Positions 24,397 through 33,582 are shown, counted from the first letter of the stretch. The stretch is DNA of 64,000 nucleotides from Aureispira sp. CCB-QB1 (GCF_000724545.1 NZ_JHBV01000031.1:62001-126000); one strand, 5' to 3'. Notes: generated from the sequence alone by a model not told the origin. Numbers and translations: made by a program.

Positions 24397-25458
24397 TTAC
24401 TTTTTTCCCAATTGCATAAAGTCTTCAACCTTGGAGGTGTATTTTACTTGTAAATTGCCATTGGTATCGCTGTAAATAAAGTAAGCCTCTAATTCAGGCA
24501 GCTCATTTGCCAACTCAAATGCTTTTTCTAAGCCCATAACCATAAATGCTGTTGCAAAAGCATCTGCTGTGGCGCAATTGCTAGCAAAAACAGAAGCACT
24601 GAGCAATTGATTTTTTTCAGGATATCCCGTTTTGGGGTTGATGGTATGAGCATATTTCATACCTGTATTTTTGTCTTCATAATAATTCTCATAGTTACCA
24701 GAAGTAGCCAGCGATAGATCGTCTAGTTGAACAGCAACTTGTAATTCTTTGGTGGAGCTATTTTCTCTTGGGCTACGAATGCCTGTACGCCAAGGAAAAC
24801 CACTAATAGTAGTTCCTCTAGCACGAACTTCACCACCTATTTCAACAAAATAATTATCAATTCCTAAGCTCTCTAATAATAAACCCACTTGATCAACAGC
24901 ATCGCCTTTGGCTATTGCACTAAAGTCTAATTCTAAACCGTCTATATTTTTGGTGAATAACAATTGATTAGTCGCAGCCTTTTGCACTTTTATAGAGTCA
25001 AACTGCACCAAACTCAACAAGTTTTTAATGGTAGAAGAATCGGTTTGCGCCACCATCTTTTTTTCCTTGTATCCAAACCCCCAATAATTGACCAAAGGCA
25101 TAACAGTAGGGTTGAACCACCCATCAGATTGTTGGTATATTTGCTGAGCTAGGGCATAATTTCGAGCAAAATGCCCATCTTGAGCAACGTATAAGGAATC
25201 TTTTTCATGGTTGAGAATAGAAATTTCAGAGGTCTTAATATAAGTTGAAACAGCATTGTTAATATCAATCAACAAGTCACTAAGTTGTTGAGAAAAGTCC
25301 ATTCCTGTACTATCTAAATAGGCAATAGATAAGGTAGTACCCATTGTTTCACCAACAAATTGTTCTTTCTTTAATTTTGATTCTTGCTCTGAGGTTGGAT
25401 TAGTGGAAAGACAGGCTCCTAATAAACTAGATAGAAGAAATATGAAAAGTAAACGCAT
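24397..25458 (-). CDS. apbE: FAD:protein FMN transferase (ApbE), lipoprotein
   Basis: 353 residues with a lipobox LGAC at Cys16, as in periplasmic lipid-anchored ApbE. Motifs include ETMGTTLSIAYLD, DFSAIAKGDAVDQVG, FVEIGGEVRARG, GMKYAHTINPKTGYP and the metal-site region ATADAFATAFMVMG. The enzyme covalently attaches FMN from FAD to threonines of Na+-NQR, RNF or other flavoproteins; no such target lies in the window. It is the last gene of a minus-strand run (alpha/beta hydrolase, MbnP-like lipoprotein, ApbE) with gaps of about 80 bases. A MITE-like element occupies most of the gap just upstream of it. Confidence 0.94.
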   Translation of the reverse strand: MRLLFIFLLSSLLGACLSTNPTSEQESKLKKEQFVGETMGTTLSIAYLDSTGMDFSQQLSDLLIDINNAVSTYIKTSEISILNHEKDSLYVAQDGHFARNYALAQQIYQQSDGWFNPTVMPLVNYWGFGYKEKKMVAQTDSSTIKNLLSLVQFDSIKVQKAATNQLLFTKNIDGLELDFSAIAKGDAVDQVGLLLESLGIDNYFVEIGGEVRARGTTISGFPWRTGIRSPRENSSTKELQVAVQLDDLSLATSGNYENYYEDKNTGMKYAHTINPKTGYPEKNQLLSASVFASNCATADAFATAFMVMGLEKAFELANELPELEAYFIYSDTNGNLQVKYTSKVEDFMQLGKK

Positions 25459-25487
25459 GGTGAATGTGTTGATTAAAATGTTAAGAC

Positions 25488-25545
25488 TAAGTAATCGTTC
25501 AAAAAAATAACAAAAAATGGGATTATTTTTCTGACCTCTTACTTA
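25488..25545 (+). repeat. MITE-like element, short copy (58 bases)
   Basis: Bounded by imperfect terminal inverted repeats: TAAGTAATCGTTCA at the left and TGACCTCTTACTTA at the right, each next to an A/T-rich stretch. The core (25511-25530) contains CCC/GGG-type sequence AATGGGATTATT. The same ends recur at 33414-33545 with the core inverted. Its right end supplies the TAA stop of the minus-strand gene 25543-26355. Confidence 0.7.
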
Positions 25546-26355
25546 ATAGGTAGAAAAGGCAGTAGTAAAGTTTTGAGAAATCTTATCTTTTATGATTGTT
25601 GGGCTATCATTGCTAAACGAAATGCCATTAAATAAAGCTAAGTAATCCAAACGTAGACGAATGGGGATATTAGCACCATCTTGTGCTGTTACCGCATACG
25701 GCAATTCTATTGGAATATAATCAAAAAAGTCAAAGCTTAATTTTGTATTGGTGTTGGGTTGTTCGACCACTATCTTAGCTGTTAGATAATTCATAGACGT
25801 AGAATCATACATATATCTGATAGCTGTAGTCGACAAAGGGTGATTGGCTTCACTAACCAACGATGGATTGGTTGCTCGAATGGCATCAGGAATGCCCAAC
25901 TTAAAACGAATGCGGTCAAAATCTCCTAACTCTGTCCATCCAGCAATGTTATAAGCATATTCTTCTAAGGTGCTGATAAAAAAATTATCTTCCACATAAA
26001 TGGGGGTACTATTGGCATTAAAAAAGGGAGCTGTTTCAGGAGATTTTATTTCCTCGTTGGTACCCGATTTGACCAAGTGTACTTCCCCCGCCAAAAGGTT
26101 CATGGTGCTTAAATAAAAAGGCTCGTTGTTGGCATCATAGAGCCAGTTGCCAAATTTTAGAGTATCATTAGGAAGCGAACTGGCAAAATGTTGCATTTGC
26201 AAAATTAACTGGTAATACTGGCAAGCATCATTTTTATCCTCATCGGCTTCGGGATTAAAATTAACAGCTCTCGGGTGCATACATCCATCTACTTTTTTGG
26301 TACAAGCAGAAATGCTGATTGCAACGAAAAATAAGAGACACAGAAAAATTTTCAT
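25543..26355 (-). CDS. MbnP-like lipoprotein (putative copper-binding family)
   Basis: 270 residues. The lipobox SISAC has Cys18. The mature N-terminus has a cysteine-containing motif GCMHPRAVNFNPEADEDKN...C of the GCTDPxAxNYDPxAxxDDGSC type common in Bacteroidota surface proteins. The remainder (about 45-250) fits the MbnP-like fold: LQMQHFASSLPNDTLKFGNW, LYDANNEPFYLSTMNLLAGEV and a late AKIVVEQPNTNTKLSFDFF. MbnP proteins partner with MbnH and are linked to copper handling; no MbnH-type di-haem peroxidase is adjacent. Family call moderate, function inferred. The stop codon lies in the end of the MITE-like element. Confidence 0.68.
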   Translation of the reverse strand: MKIFLCLLFFVAISISACTKKVDGCMHPRAVNFNPEADEDKNDACQYYQLILQMQHFASSLPNDTLKFGNWLYDANNEPFYLSTMNLLAGEVHLVKSGTNEEIKSPETAPFFNANSTPIYVEDNFFISTLEEYAYNIAGWTELGDFDRIRFKLGIPDAIRATNPSLVSEANHPLSTTAIRYMYDSTSMNYLTAKIVVEQPNTNTKLSFDFFDYIPIELPYAVTAQDGANIPIRLRLDYLALFNGISFSNDSPTIIKDKISQNFTTAFSTY

Positions 26356-26436
26356 AAATATTATTTTATAGTACTTCTTGGGGTTTTAGTAACCCACTAA
26401 TTACTTTGAGAATGCTGTGTGTAGATTGCTATTGTT

Positions 26437-27252
26437 TTACGATTTTGATGGTTCAAGGGTAAATAAATTACAAAAATCAATAAAATCTACAATGATTTCT
26501 AGCGTTTCCATAGGCGCTTCAAACATCCCCATATGACCAATGTTTTCTAAAATATGAACACTAGCTATGGAAGGCAAACTCAATTGATTTAAACTATGTT
26601 CAGTCGCAATGGCATTATCCAGTGTTCCTACTATAAATAACGTAGGGCAGGCTAGATTGGTTAAGACATCAGTTCGGTCAGAACGATCAATCATGGCATG
26701 AGAAGCGGCAATAACGGCATCCGAATGGTGCATACTGGTTTTGTGAATTAATTCCTCTATAAATAGCTTGTTATTGTCAACAAACTTGGGAGGAAATAGG
26801 TTGCGGACAAAATGTCCCGCAAAAGGAGCAATACCATGCCGTTCTATAAAACCAATTGTTTTGAGCCTATTTTCTGTTTTAGAAGGAGAATCTTTATAGG
26901 GGTGAGAATGAAAGAGTCCCAATCCGATTAATATTTGGGGAGCCTTTTGAGCAATGGATAAACCAACATATCCTCCCATAGAATGCCCAATTAAGACGCA
27001 TGAGTTTGTTTTCTCTGCACTTAAAACAGCCAGCACGGCATCAGCCATTCCATCAATACTTGTATCCTTCAAAAGATCAGAGTTGCCAAAGCCAGATAAA
27101 TCAATCGTCAAAATGGTGTATTTTTTTGACAAAAGAGGCACAAAGTCTGCCCACATCGTACTATCTTCGCAAAAGCCATGAAGCAAAACAAGTGTTTGTC
27201 CTTGTCCTACTTTTTGGTAAGCAACTTTTGAGTTGTTATAAAAAATATGCAT
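26437..27252 (-). CDS. Alpha/beta hydrolase
   Basis: 271 residues with the alpha/beta-hydrolase fold: oxyanion-hole motif LVLLHGFCEDSTMW (22-35), nucleophile elbow GHSMGG with Ser91, acid in VGTLDNAI (Asp212) and base in ENIGHMG (His240). No signal peptide, so cytosolic. The overall pattern is of the BioH/MhpC/haloperoxidase type; the substrate cannot be told. It is probably the first gene of the minus-strand run that continues with the MbnP-like lipoprotein. Confidence 0.9.
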   Translation of the reverse strand: MHIFYNNSKVAYQKVGQGQTLVLLHGFCEDSTMWADFVPLLSKKYTILTIDLSGFGNSDLLKDTSIDGMADAVLAVLSAEKTNSCVLIGHSMGGYVGLSIAQKAPQILIGLGLFHSHPYKDSPSKTENRLKTIGFIERHGIAPFAGHFVRNLFPPKFVDNNKLFIEELIHKTSMHHSDAVIAASHAMIDRSDRTDVLTNLACPTLFIVGTLDNAIATEHSLNQLSLPSIASVHILENIGHMGMFEAPMETLEIIVDFIDFCNLFTLEPSKS

Positions 27253-27447
27253 ATATATATTGTTGGTTGATTTTTTTTAGTATTATCACAAGTTGATGTT
27301 ATCAGAAATCAAACTGCTGTTTTTTATCCTGCAAATTGAATGATGATACTAATTATTCGCTAGGAATAATTCTGTACTTGTTTAGCACAAAAAACGACAA
27401 TATTATTGCTTTTGCGAAAAACTGACAAAAAATTAAATTAATAAGAC

Positions 27448-30400
27448 ATGGGATTGCAAAAAATAGCAGCCGTACTTTTCTTATGCTTTTGGTCTGTTAT
27501 AACCATAGCACAAATAACTTTTCCTAGGAATGGGGTTTATGATGAGCAAGAAGGGCATTATGCCTTTACCAATGCAACTATTTACGTGACACCAGAAAAG
27601 AAACTAGAAAAGGCGACATTATTGATCAAAAAGGGAAAAATAGTTGGTGTAGGCACCAACCTAACAATTCCTGTTGATGCCGTAACAATTGATTTGAGAG
27701 GAAAGTTTATTTATCCTTCTTTTATTGAGTTATCTAGCAATTACGGTATGCCAAAACCTGTTGGGACAAAATCGAAATCTAGTGCCCCTCAAATGCTTTC
27801 TAACAAAGAAGGAGCTTATAGTTGGAACGAGGCATTGAAACCAGAACAAGATGCAACCGCTTTGTTTTCGGTTGATAAAAAAGCTGCTGAAACCCTACGC
27901 AAATTAGGCTTTGGGACAGTGTTAACTCATCAGATGGATGGCATGGCACGAGGCACTTCTGCCTTGGTCTTGTTAGGAGAAGAAAATGAACACGATATGA
28001 TTCTTAAAGGAAAAGCTAGTGCTCATTATTCTTTTTCGAAAGGAACTTCTAAGCAAAATTATCCAAGTTCTAGAATGGGGGCTGTTGCCTTGTTACGACA
28101 AACATATTACGATGGAAAATGGTACGCAGAGCGAGAAAGCAACGAATCCTATAATATTTCTCTAGAATATTGGAACAAAATTCAAGATGTACCTCAGTTT
28201 TTTGAATTGGGCAATCGGTTGGATTTATTGCGTGCTGATAAATTGGGCGATGAATTTGGAGTGCAATATATTTTTAGAGGTGGTGGCGATGAGTTTTTGC
28301 GTTTGGATGCCATCAAAAAAACAAATGGAGCGCTTGTTATTCCAATGCATTTTCCAAAGGCTTATGATGTGAGTGATCCTTACGATGCAGAAGAGGTAAG
28401 TCTAACGCAAATGAAATATTGGGAATTGGCACCCACGAACCCTGCGCGATTGGCAGCGGCAGAAATCCCTTTTGCCATAACATCTAGACTGAATAAAGAT
28501 AAAAAGGATTTTTGGAAACAAGTTCGCAAGGCTTATCAGCATGGTTTATCAGAAAAAGACCTATTAAAAGCTTTGACAACAACACCAGCTAAGTTAATCA
28601 GAGCAGATCAATGGGTTGGCACACTGGAACAAGGCAAATTGGCAAATTTTATCATTACTTCTGATAATGTATTGAATGAGAAAGTAGTCTTATATCACAA
28701 CTGGGTAAAGGGCAAGCCATATATAGTAAAAGATTTAAACGCTGTTGATATTCGAGGAAAATATCAATTATCCATTGATAATAAAACCTTTCAATTAGAA
28801 GTAAAAGGAACCGAGGCAGCTCCTGAACTGTACTGGACGAATACAAAGGATACGAGCAAACAACATAAAATTAAACACAACCTAATCAACAATACTATTT
28901 CATTTGCTTTTGTTCCAGAGAAAGATACAACAAAGAAAAGTTTAAAAATTTATCGTCTTTCTGGTAAAGCAGAATTAAATAAATGGGCAGGACAAGCGAC
29001 AAAGTTTGATGGAACATGGATTTCATGGACAGCGACTCGAACAGGATCTGCGCCGTCTGATTCCTCCAAATTACCAGAACTAGTCAATTTAGATGAATTA
29101 GGAGAGGTGCTGTATCCTTGGTCTCCTTATGGATACACCAAAGCTAATTTGCCTAAAAAAGAAACAGTTCTAATTAAAAATGTTACGGTTTGGACAGGGG
29201 AGAAAAAAGGAAATTTAGAAGCAACTGATGTCTTAATAGAAGATGGAAAAATTGCCAGAATTGGTAAAAAACTATCTATAACAGGAGCAAAAGTAATTGA
29301 TGGAACAGGAAAGCATTTGACAGCAGGGATTATTGATGAGCATTCACACATTTGTATTAGTTATGGTGTTAACGAAGGAACGCAAGCCAGTTCTGCCGAA
29401 GTACGTATTGGAGATGTAATTAATTCGGAAGATGTTAATATGTATCGTCAGTTAGCTGGCGGCGTAACAGGTGCCCAATTATTGCATGGTTCTGCTAATC
29501 CAATTGGTGGACAATCGGCAATTATTAAGTTCCGTTGGGGGAGTTTACCAGAGGCAATCAAATACAAAGGAGCAGATGGGTTTATCAAATTTGCTTTGGG
29601 AGAAAATGTTAAGCAATCGAATTGGGGACCTCATGCAAGAGTACGTTTCCCCCAAACTCGTATGGGAGTCGAACAAGTATATGAAGATCATTTTACTAGA
29701 GCGGCAGAATATGGAGCAGCGATTGCTGCTGGTAAAACCGTTCGCAAAGATTTGGAGCTAGATGCAATTTTAGAAATTATCAACAGCAAGCGTTTTATTT
29801 CCTGTCATTCTTATGTACAAAGTGAAATTACAATGTTGATGCGCATCGCAGAAAAGCACAAATTTACTTTAAATACGTTTACACATATCTTAGAAGGGTA
29901 CAAAATTGCAGACAAAATGAAAGCACATGGAGCAGGAGCTTCTACGTTTTCGGATTGGTGGGCTTACAAATATGAGGTAATTGATGCAATCCCTTACAAT
30001 GCTAAGATTTTAGATGATATGGGAATTGTGGTTGCAATTAATTCTGATGATGCAGAAATGGGACGCCGCTTGAATCAAGAAGCTGCTAAAGGCGTAAAAT
30101 ATGGTGGAATGTCTGAGACAGCTGCGTGGAATATGGTGACGCACAATCCTGCAAAATTATTGCATCTAGATGATAAAGTAGGTTCTATTAAGGTCGGTAA
30201 ATCGGCAGATGTTGTTCTTTGGTCGCACAACCCTTTGTCTGTTTATGCTAAAGCAGAAAAGACGTTTGTAGATGGTGTTTGTCTATTCGATAAGCAGAAG
30301 GATGAAGAAAAGCGATTAGCGATAAAATTAGAACGCAACCGATTGATTCAGAAAATGTTGAATGCCAAAGAAAAAGGAGTGCCAACACAACCAGCTATTT

Positions 30401-30486
30401 TTATTCCTAAACAGCATTATCACTGTGGAGATGCAGATTGTAATAAGTTTATAGATTTTAATGTGGATGTAAATGGAACGGAATAG
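27448..30486 (+). CDS. Secreted amidohydrolase-family protein with two tandem amidohydrolase units
   Basis: 1012 residues with signal peptide 1-22 (MGLQKIAAVLFLCFWSVITIAQ). The N-terminal unit (about 40-440) has the amidohydrolase composite domain (TLLIKKGKIVGVGTN, DLRGKFIYPSFIELSSNYG) but the HxH metal motif is lost. Its end has TTPAKLIRADQWVGTLEQGK. The C-terminal unit (about 575-985) is intact: NVTVWTGEKKG, AGIIDEHSHICIS with His632 and His634, CHSYVQSE, NSDD and NPAKLLHLDDKVGSIKVGK. It resembles imidazolonepropionase-like periplasmic hydrolases. It heads a three-gene run with a T9SS esterase and a second amidohydrolase-like protein, suggesting a secreted catabolic pathway. Substrate unknown. 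Confidence 0.9.
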   Translation: MGLQKIAAVLFLCFWSVITIAQITFPRNGVYDEQEGHYAFTNATIYVTPEKKLEKATLLIKKGKIVGVGTNLTIPVDAVTIDLRGKFIYPSFIELSSNYGMPKPVGTKSKSSAPQMLSNKEGAYSWNEALKPEQDATALFSVDKKAAETLRKLGFGTVLTHQMDGMARGTSALVLLGEENEHDMILKGKASAHYSFSKGTSKQNYPSSRMGAVALLRQTYYDGKWYAERESNESYNISLEYWNKIQDVPQFFELGNRLDLLRADKLGDEFGVQYIFRGGGDEFLRLDAIKKTNGALVIPMHFPKAYDVSDPYDAEEVSLTQMKYWELAPTNPARLAAAEIPFAITSRLNKDKKDFWKQVRKAYQHGLSEKDLLKALTTTPAKLIRADQWVGTLEQGKLANFIITSDNVLNEKVVLYHNWVKGKPYIVKDLNAVDIRGKYQLSIDNKTFQLEVKGTEAAPELYWTNTKDTSKQHKIKHNLINNTISFAFVPEKDTTKKSLKIYRLSGKAELNKWAGQATKFDGTWISWTATRTGSAPSDSSKLPELVNLDELGEVLYPWSPYGYTKANLPKKETVLIKNVTVWTGEKKGNLEATDVLIEDGKIARIGKKLSITGAKVIDGTGKHLTAGIIDEHSHICISYGVNEGTQASSAEVRIGDVINSEDVNMYRQLAGGVTGAQLLHGSANPIGGQSAIIKFRWGSLPEAIKYKGADGFIKFALGENVKQSNWGPHARVRFPQTRMGVEQVYEDHFTRAAEYGAAIAAGKTVRKDLELDAILEIINSKRFISCHSYVQSEITMLMRIAEKHKFTLNTFTHILEGYKIADKMKAHGAGASTFSDWWAYKYEVIDAIPYNAKILDDMGIVVAINSDDAEMGRRLNQEAAKGVKYGGMSETAAWNMVTHNPAKLLHLDDKVGSIKVGKSADVVLWSHNPLSVYAKAEKTFVDGVCLFDKQKDEEKRLAIKLERNRLIQKMLNAKEKGVPTQPAIFIPKQHYHCGDADCNKFIDFNVDVNGTE

Positions 30487-30521
30487 GAGTACCACCGAAT
30501 TTTTAACAAAAACAAAATCAG

Positions 30522-31661
30522 ATGAACTACTATAGTCTTTTTATCAGTTTTTTATGTATTGGCTTGTCGAATGTTTTTGGACAAAATGTATCGGGAAGTT
30601 TTGTACATGATGGTTTGACTCGGAGTTATACGCTTTATATTCCAGCCAATTATACAACGGCAAATGCGCATCCTATTGTTTTTAATTTGCACGGTTATAC
30701 TTCTAATGGTAATGCGCAAGCAAATTTGACAAAAATGAATGCCATTGCAGATACAGCAGGTTTTATAGTCGCTTATCCCGAAGGAACCTTAGATAATTCT
30801 TCTCAACCATATTGGAATGCTGGTTATGGGACAGGGGTTGATGATATAGGGTTTATTGATGCTTTGATTGATACAATAGCAGCTAATTATACGGTTGATT
30901 TGCAGCGAGTGTATTCTACAGGGCTGTCAAATGGCGCTATAATGAGCAATACATTGGCTTGTGAGCTAAATCATCGAATTGCGGCAATAGCAGGAGTCGC
31001 AGGGACAATGAGTGCAACGCAATATGCAGCCTGTACGCCTGCCAATAAAATTCCAGTTTTGCACATTCATGGAACGTCAGATGCGGTGGTGCCTTATAAC
31101 GGGAATGGAGCATTAATTGGTGTAAATACCCTAGTAGAACACTGGCGAACACACAATGGTCTCACAACGGCTGTTTCGTCAACGGCTTTTCCAAATACAA
31201 ATTTATTTGATGGCTCAACAGCAGATAAGAGGCGTTATGAAACAGGATCAAATTATCCTGTACACTTAATTCGAGTCAATAACGGAGGGCATAGTTGGCC
31301 AGGTTCAGGGGTAATTGTTAGTGGAAATACCAACATGGATTTTGATGCAAGTGTAGAAATCTGGCAATTTTTTAGCCCGTATCGTTTGATTACTTCGGTG
31401 CAGAGTGTGAAAGAGGAGCCTGCTAATTGGTTTCAAATAACAAGTTCAAATCCTGTTGAAAATGAATTGAGTTGGAGTACAACCACAACAGAACCGTATA
31501 CAATAACAATTTACAATATTTTAGGTAACCCGTTGAAAAGCCAAGTATTTGCAGGGGATAAAACAGGAACGATTCCAACGATGCACTTACCTTCAGGAGC
31601 TTATTTAGCAGTTTACAAGACTAATAATAAGGTGCAAACCTTGAAATTTATAAAAGCATAA
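30522..31661 (+). CDS. Secreted esterase (LpqC/PHB depolymerase-like) with T9SS C-terminal sorting domain
   Basis: 379 residues. Signal peptide 1-20 (ends SNVFG before QN). The catalytic domain (25-285) has the oxyanion-hole NLHGYTSNG, nucleophile GLSNG (Ser136), HIHGTSDAVVPY (Asp187) and NGGHSWPG (His257), as in feruloyl-esterase/PHB-depolymerase-like LpqC enzymes. Residues about 305-379 form a type A T9SS sorting domain (SSNPVENEL, YTITIYNILGNPLKSQVF, LPSGAYLAVYKTNN, TLKFIKA), so the protein should be exported across the outer membrane and attached to the surface or released. It sits between two amidohydrolase-like genes with short spacers (35 and 10 bases). Confidence 0.93.
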   Translation: MNYYSLFISFLCIGLSNVFGQNVSGSFVHDGLTRSYTLYIPANYTTANAHPIVFNLHGYTSNGNAQANLTKMNAIADTAGFIVAYPEGTLDNSSQPYWNAGYGTGVDDIGFIDALIDTIAANYTVDLQRVYSTGLSNGAIMSNTLACELNHRIAAIAGVAGTMSATQYAACTPANKIPVLHIHGTSDAVVPYNGNGALIGVNTLVEHWRTHNGLTTAVSSTAFPNTNLFDGSTADKRRYETGSNYPVHLIRVNNGGHSWPGSGVIVSGNTNMDFDASVEIWQFFSPYRLITSVQSVKEEPANWFQITSSNPVENELSWSTTTTEPYTITIYNILGNPLKSQVFAGDKTGTIPTMHLPSGAYLAVYKTNNKVQTLKFIKA

Positions 31662-31671
31662 AACAGACAAA

Positions 31672-32964
31672 ATGAAACTTATCTTTAGTCTACTTATAAT
31701 ATGGGGCATTGCGACACTAAATGTTGTGGCTCAAAAAAATACCTCAACATCATTTTTATATACTAATGTAACCATTCATATTGGCAATGGAAAAGTAATT
31801 GAGAATGGACAAATTGGTGTAACAAACGGAAAAATTGATTTGGTAGAAACGATGGATGCCAAGCCAAGTAGTAAATATGATCGCACAATAGATGGAAACG
31901 GGCAGCACGTTTATCCAGGGTTTATTGCTCCTAACACTCGTTTAGGCTTGGAAGAAATCCAAGCTGTTCGCTCAACGATAGATTATCGTGAAGTGGGTAA
32001 TTTTAATCCTAATATTCGTTCTATTATCGCTTATAATACCGATTCTAAAGTAGTGCCAACGGTTCGTTCCAATGGGGTCTTATTGGCACAAATTGTACCA
32101 GAAGGAGGGCGTATTTCTGGGCAGTCTTCTATTGTCTACACACAGGGAGATAACTGGGAAGATGCTACCCTTGCTTTTGATAATTGCGTGCATTTGCGTT
32201 GGCCGAATCGAGTTCGTTACACAGGATGGTGGGCGCAAAGAGGACGAACAGAAATGAACAAGGATTACAACAATGGTATGACAGCTACCCGTGTTTATTT
32301 TGATGCAGCACAAGCTTATGCACAAAAAACTAGTGTGGAGCAAAAGAATTTGAAGTTTGAAACAATGAAGGCTTTGTTTCAAAAGAAGAAAAAATTAATT
32401 GTACATGCTGATGATGCGAAGTCTATGATGGATGCAATTAACCTTTTGCAACCTTATGGAGTCGATTTGGTGATTCAAGGAGGAATAGAAGCTTGGAAGA
32501 TTGTTGATTTCTTAAAGGAGAAAAATGTGCCTGTTATTTTGGATGATGTACAACAATTACCTCGTAGAGATGATTCGGATATAGATCAACCTTTTAAGAC
32601 ACCAGCAGTATTGCAAGCAAAAGGCGTTAAATTTGCCTTTTCTCTCAATAGACAAGGGAGTTGGAATGTTCGCAATCTTATGTTTCAAGCTGGACAAGCT
32701 ATTGGGCATGGTTTGGACCAAGAAGCTGCACTAAGCGCATTAACTTTGAATACAGCTGAAATCTTAGGAATTGCAGATCGTGTAGGAAGTTTAGAAACGG
32801 GAAAAGATGCTACATTTATAGTTTCAGAAGGCGATGCACTTGATATGCGTACTTCTGTTATAACAGCTGCTTTTATGGCAGGAAATGCAGTAGATTTAGG
32901 CAATAAACAAAAGGATTTGTACAATAAGTATATGGAAAAATACGATCTTAAAAAAGAAGAGTAA
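31672..32964 (+). CDS. Secreted amidohydrolase-like protein, metal site degenerate
   Basis: 430 residues with a signal peptide (about 1-20, ending NVVAQ). The composite domain is recognisable (FLYTNVTIHIGNGKVIENGQ, NGQHVYPGFIAPNTRLGLEE), but the usual HxH after the PGFID-type strand is replaced by APN. Later sections keep the barrel layout (LIVHADDAKSMMDAINLL, VPVILDDVQQLPRRDDSD, LTLNTAEILGIADRVGSLE, GKDATFIVSEGD). It parallels the degenerate N-terminal unit of the 27448 protein, so it is probably a non-catalytic or differently metallated partner. It ends in a strong terminator at 32984. Confidence 0.85.
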   Translation: MKLIFSLLIIWGIATLNVVAQKNTSTSFLYTNVTIHIGNGKVIENGQIGVTNGKIDLVETMDAKPSSKYDRTIDGNGQHVYPGFIAPNTRLGLEEIQAVRSTIDYREVGNFNPNIRSIIAYNTDSKVVPTVRSNGVLLAQIVPEGGRISGQSSIVYTQGDNWEDATLAFDNCVHLRWPNRVRYTGWWAQRGRTEMNKDYNNGMTATRVYFDAAQAYAQKTSVEQKNLKFETMKALFQKKKKLIVHADDAKSMMDAINLLQPYGVDLVIQGGIEAWKIVDFLKEKNVPVILDDVQQLPRRDDSDIDQPFKTPAVLQAKGVKFAFSLNRQGSWNVRNLMFQAGQAIGHGLDQEAALSALTLNTAEILGIADRVGSLETGKDATFIVSEGDALDMRTSVITAAFMAGNAVDLGNKQKDLYNKYMEKYDLKKEE

Positions 32965-32983
32965 GCCCTTCTTTTTAGAAGAT

Positions 32984-33024
32984 AAAAGCCTCAGAGTGAT
33001 AGATTCGCTTTGAGGCTTTTTTTT
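32984..33024 (+). terminator. Intrinsic terminator of the amidohydrolase-esterase operon
   Basis: AAAAGCCTCA pairs with TGAGGCTTTT around a loop of about 20 bases that also pairs partly, followed by a run of eight T, 20 bases after the stop. Confidence 0.8.
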
Positions 33025-33071
33025 GAGGCAACCACCAAACTACTATAATAAAACGGTTGAAAAAAACGGTT

Positions 33072-33368
33072 TTATATAGAATTCTTTAGTTCTTCTAAGA
33101 ATCCTCGAATGTTTTGCAGGCTTTGGATAGTTTCTTTTTTCTTTTCGTGGAGAGGGCGTTTTTTTAGCTCTTTTTTAGCGCCAGAAATAGTGAATCCTCT
33201 TTCTTTTATCAAATGATGTATTTGCAACAACAATTCTTTTTGTTCTGAATTATAAACCAATTGCCCTTCTGCATTGAGTGAAGGACTTAATTTAAAGCTT
33301 TTATTCCAAGATTGGAGTGTTTTTTCACTAACACTCAAACCAATTGCCAATTGATGTAGTGTTGACAT
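33072..33368 (-). CDS. MerR-family transcriptional regulator
   Basis: 98 residues from the ATG at 33368 (MSTLHQLAIGLSVSEKTLQSW). An upstream in-frame ATG at 33440 lies inside the MITE-like element and would add 24 unconserved residues. The helix-turn-helix (LAIGLSVSEKTLQSWNKSF) and a second helix pair (EQKELLLQIHHLIKERGFTISGAKKELKKR) match the short single-domain MerR proteins of Bacteroidota, which have no effector domain. The C-terminal 25 residues are a helix for dimerisation. Targets unknown. The promoter region just upstream is occupied by the left end of the MITE-like copy at 33414. Confidence 0.85.
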   Translation of the reverse strand: MSTLHQLAIGLSVSEKTLQSWNKSFKLSPSLNAEGQLVYNSEQKELLLQIHHLIKERGFTISGAKKELKKRPLHEKKKETIQSLQNIRGFLEELKNSI

Positions 33369-33413
33369 AGCTATATATTTCTGCTTACTTAAAAATAATT
33401 TGTTTTTAGCATC

Positions 33414-33545
33414 TAAGTAATCGTTCAAAAAAAATAACAAGTACCACGCAGTAGCAGCGCAGCTAAAACAGCCTTCCTTTTTCTTCTTTGATTAGCAAAA
33501 AATAATCCCATTTTTTGTTCTTATTTTTTCTGACCTCTTACTTAT
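33414..33545 (+). repeat. MITE-like element, long copy (132 bases) containing a unit I repeat
   Basis: Left end TAAGTAATCGTTCAAAAAAA and right end CTGACCTCTTACTTA match the ends of the copy at 25488-25545. The 20-base core is inverted (33498-33517) relative to that copy. Between left end and core sits extra sequence including a full unit I GC-rich repeat (33444-33466). No coding capacity. Confidence 0.7.
33444..33466 (+). repeat. GC-rich intergenic repeat, unit I
   Basis: Identical over 23 bases to 18245-18267; lies inside the long MITE-like copy. Confidence 0.82.
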
Positions 33546-33549
33546 TATA

Positions 33550-33582
33550 AAAAAAACCTTCCAAGCCAAAGCTTAGAAGGTT
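33550..33582 (-). terminator. Intrinsic terminator of the M23 peptidase gene
   Basis: On the minus strand AACCTTC-TAAGC pairs with GCTTG-GAAGGTT around TTTG, followed by eight T. It lies 37 bases past the stop of 33619-34587. Confidence 0.88.

Noticed and set aside
33072-33440. Longer version of the MerR-like gene starting at 33440
   Set aside because: The added 24 residues come from the MITE-like element and do not match the family; the start at 33368 gives the normal short MerR layout.
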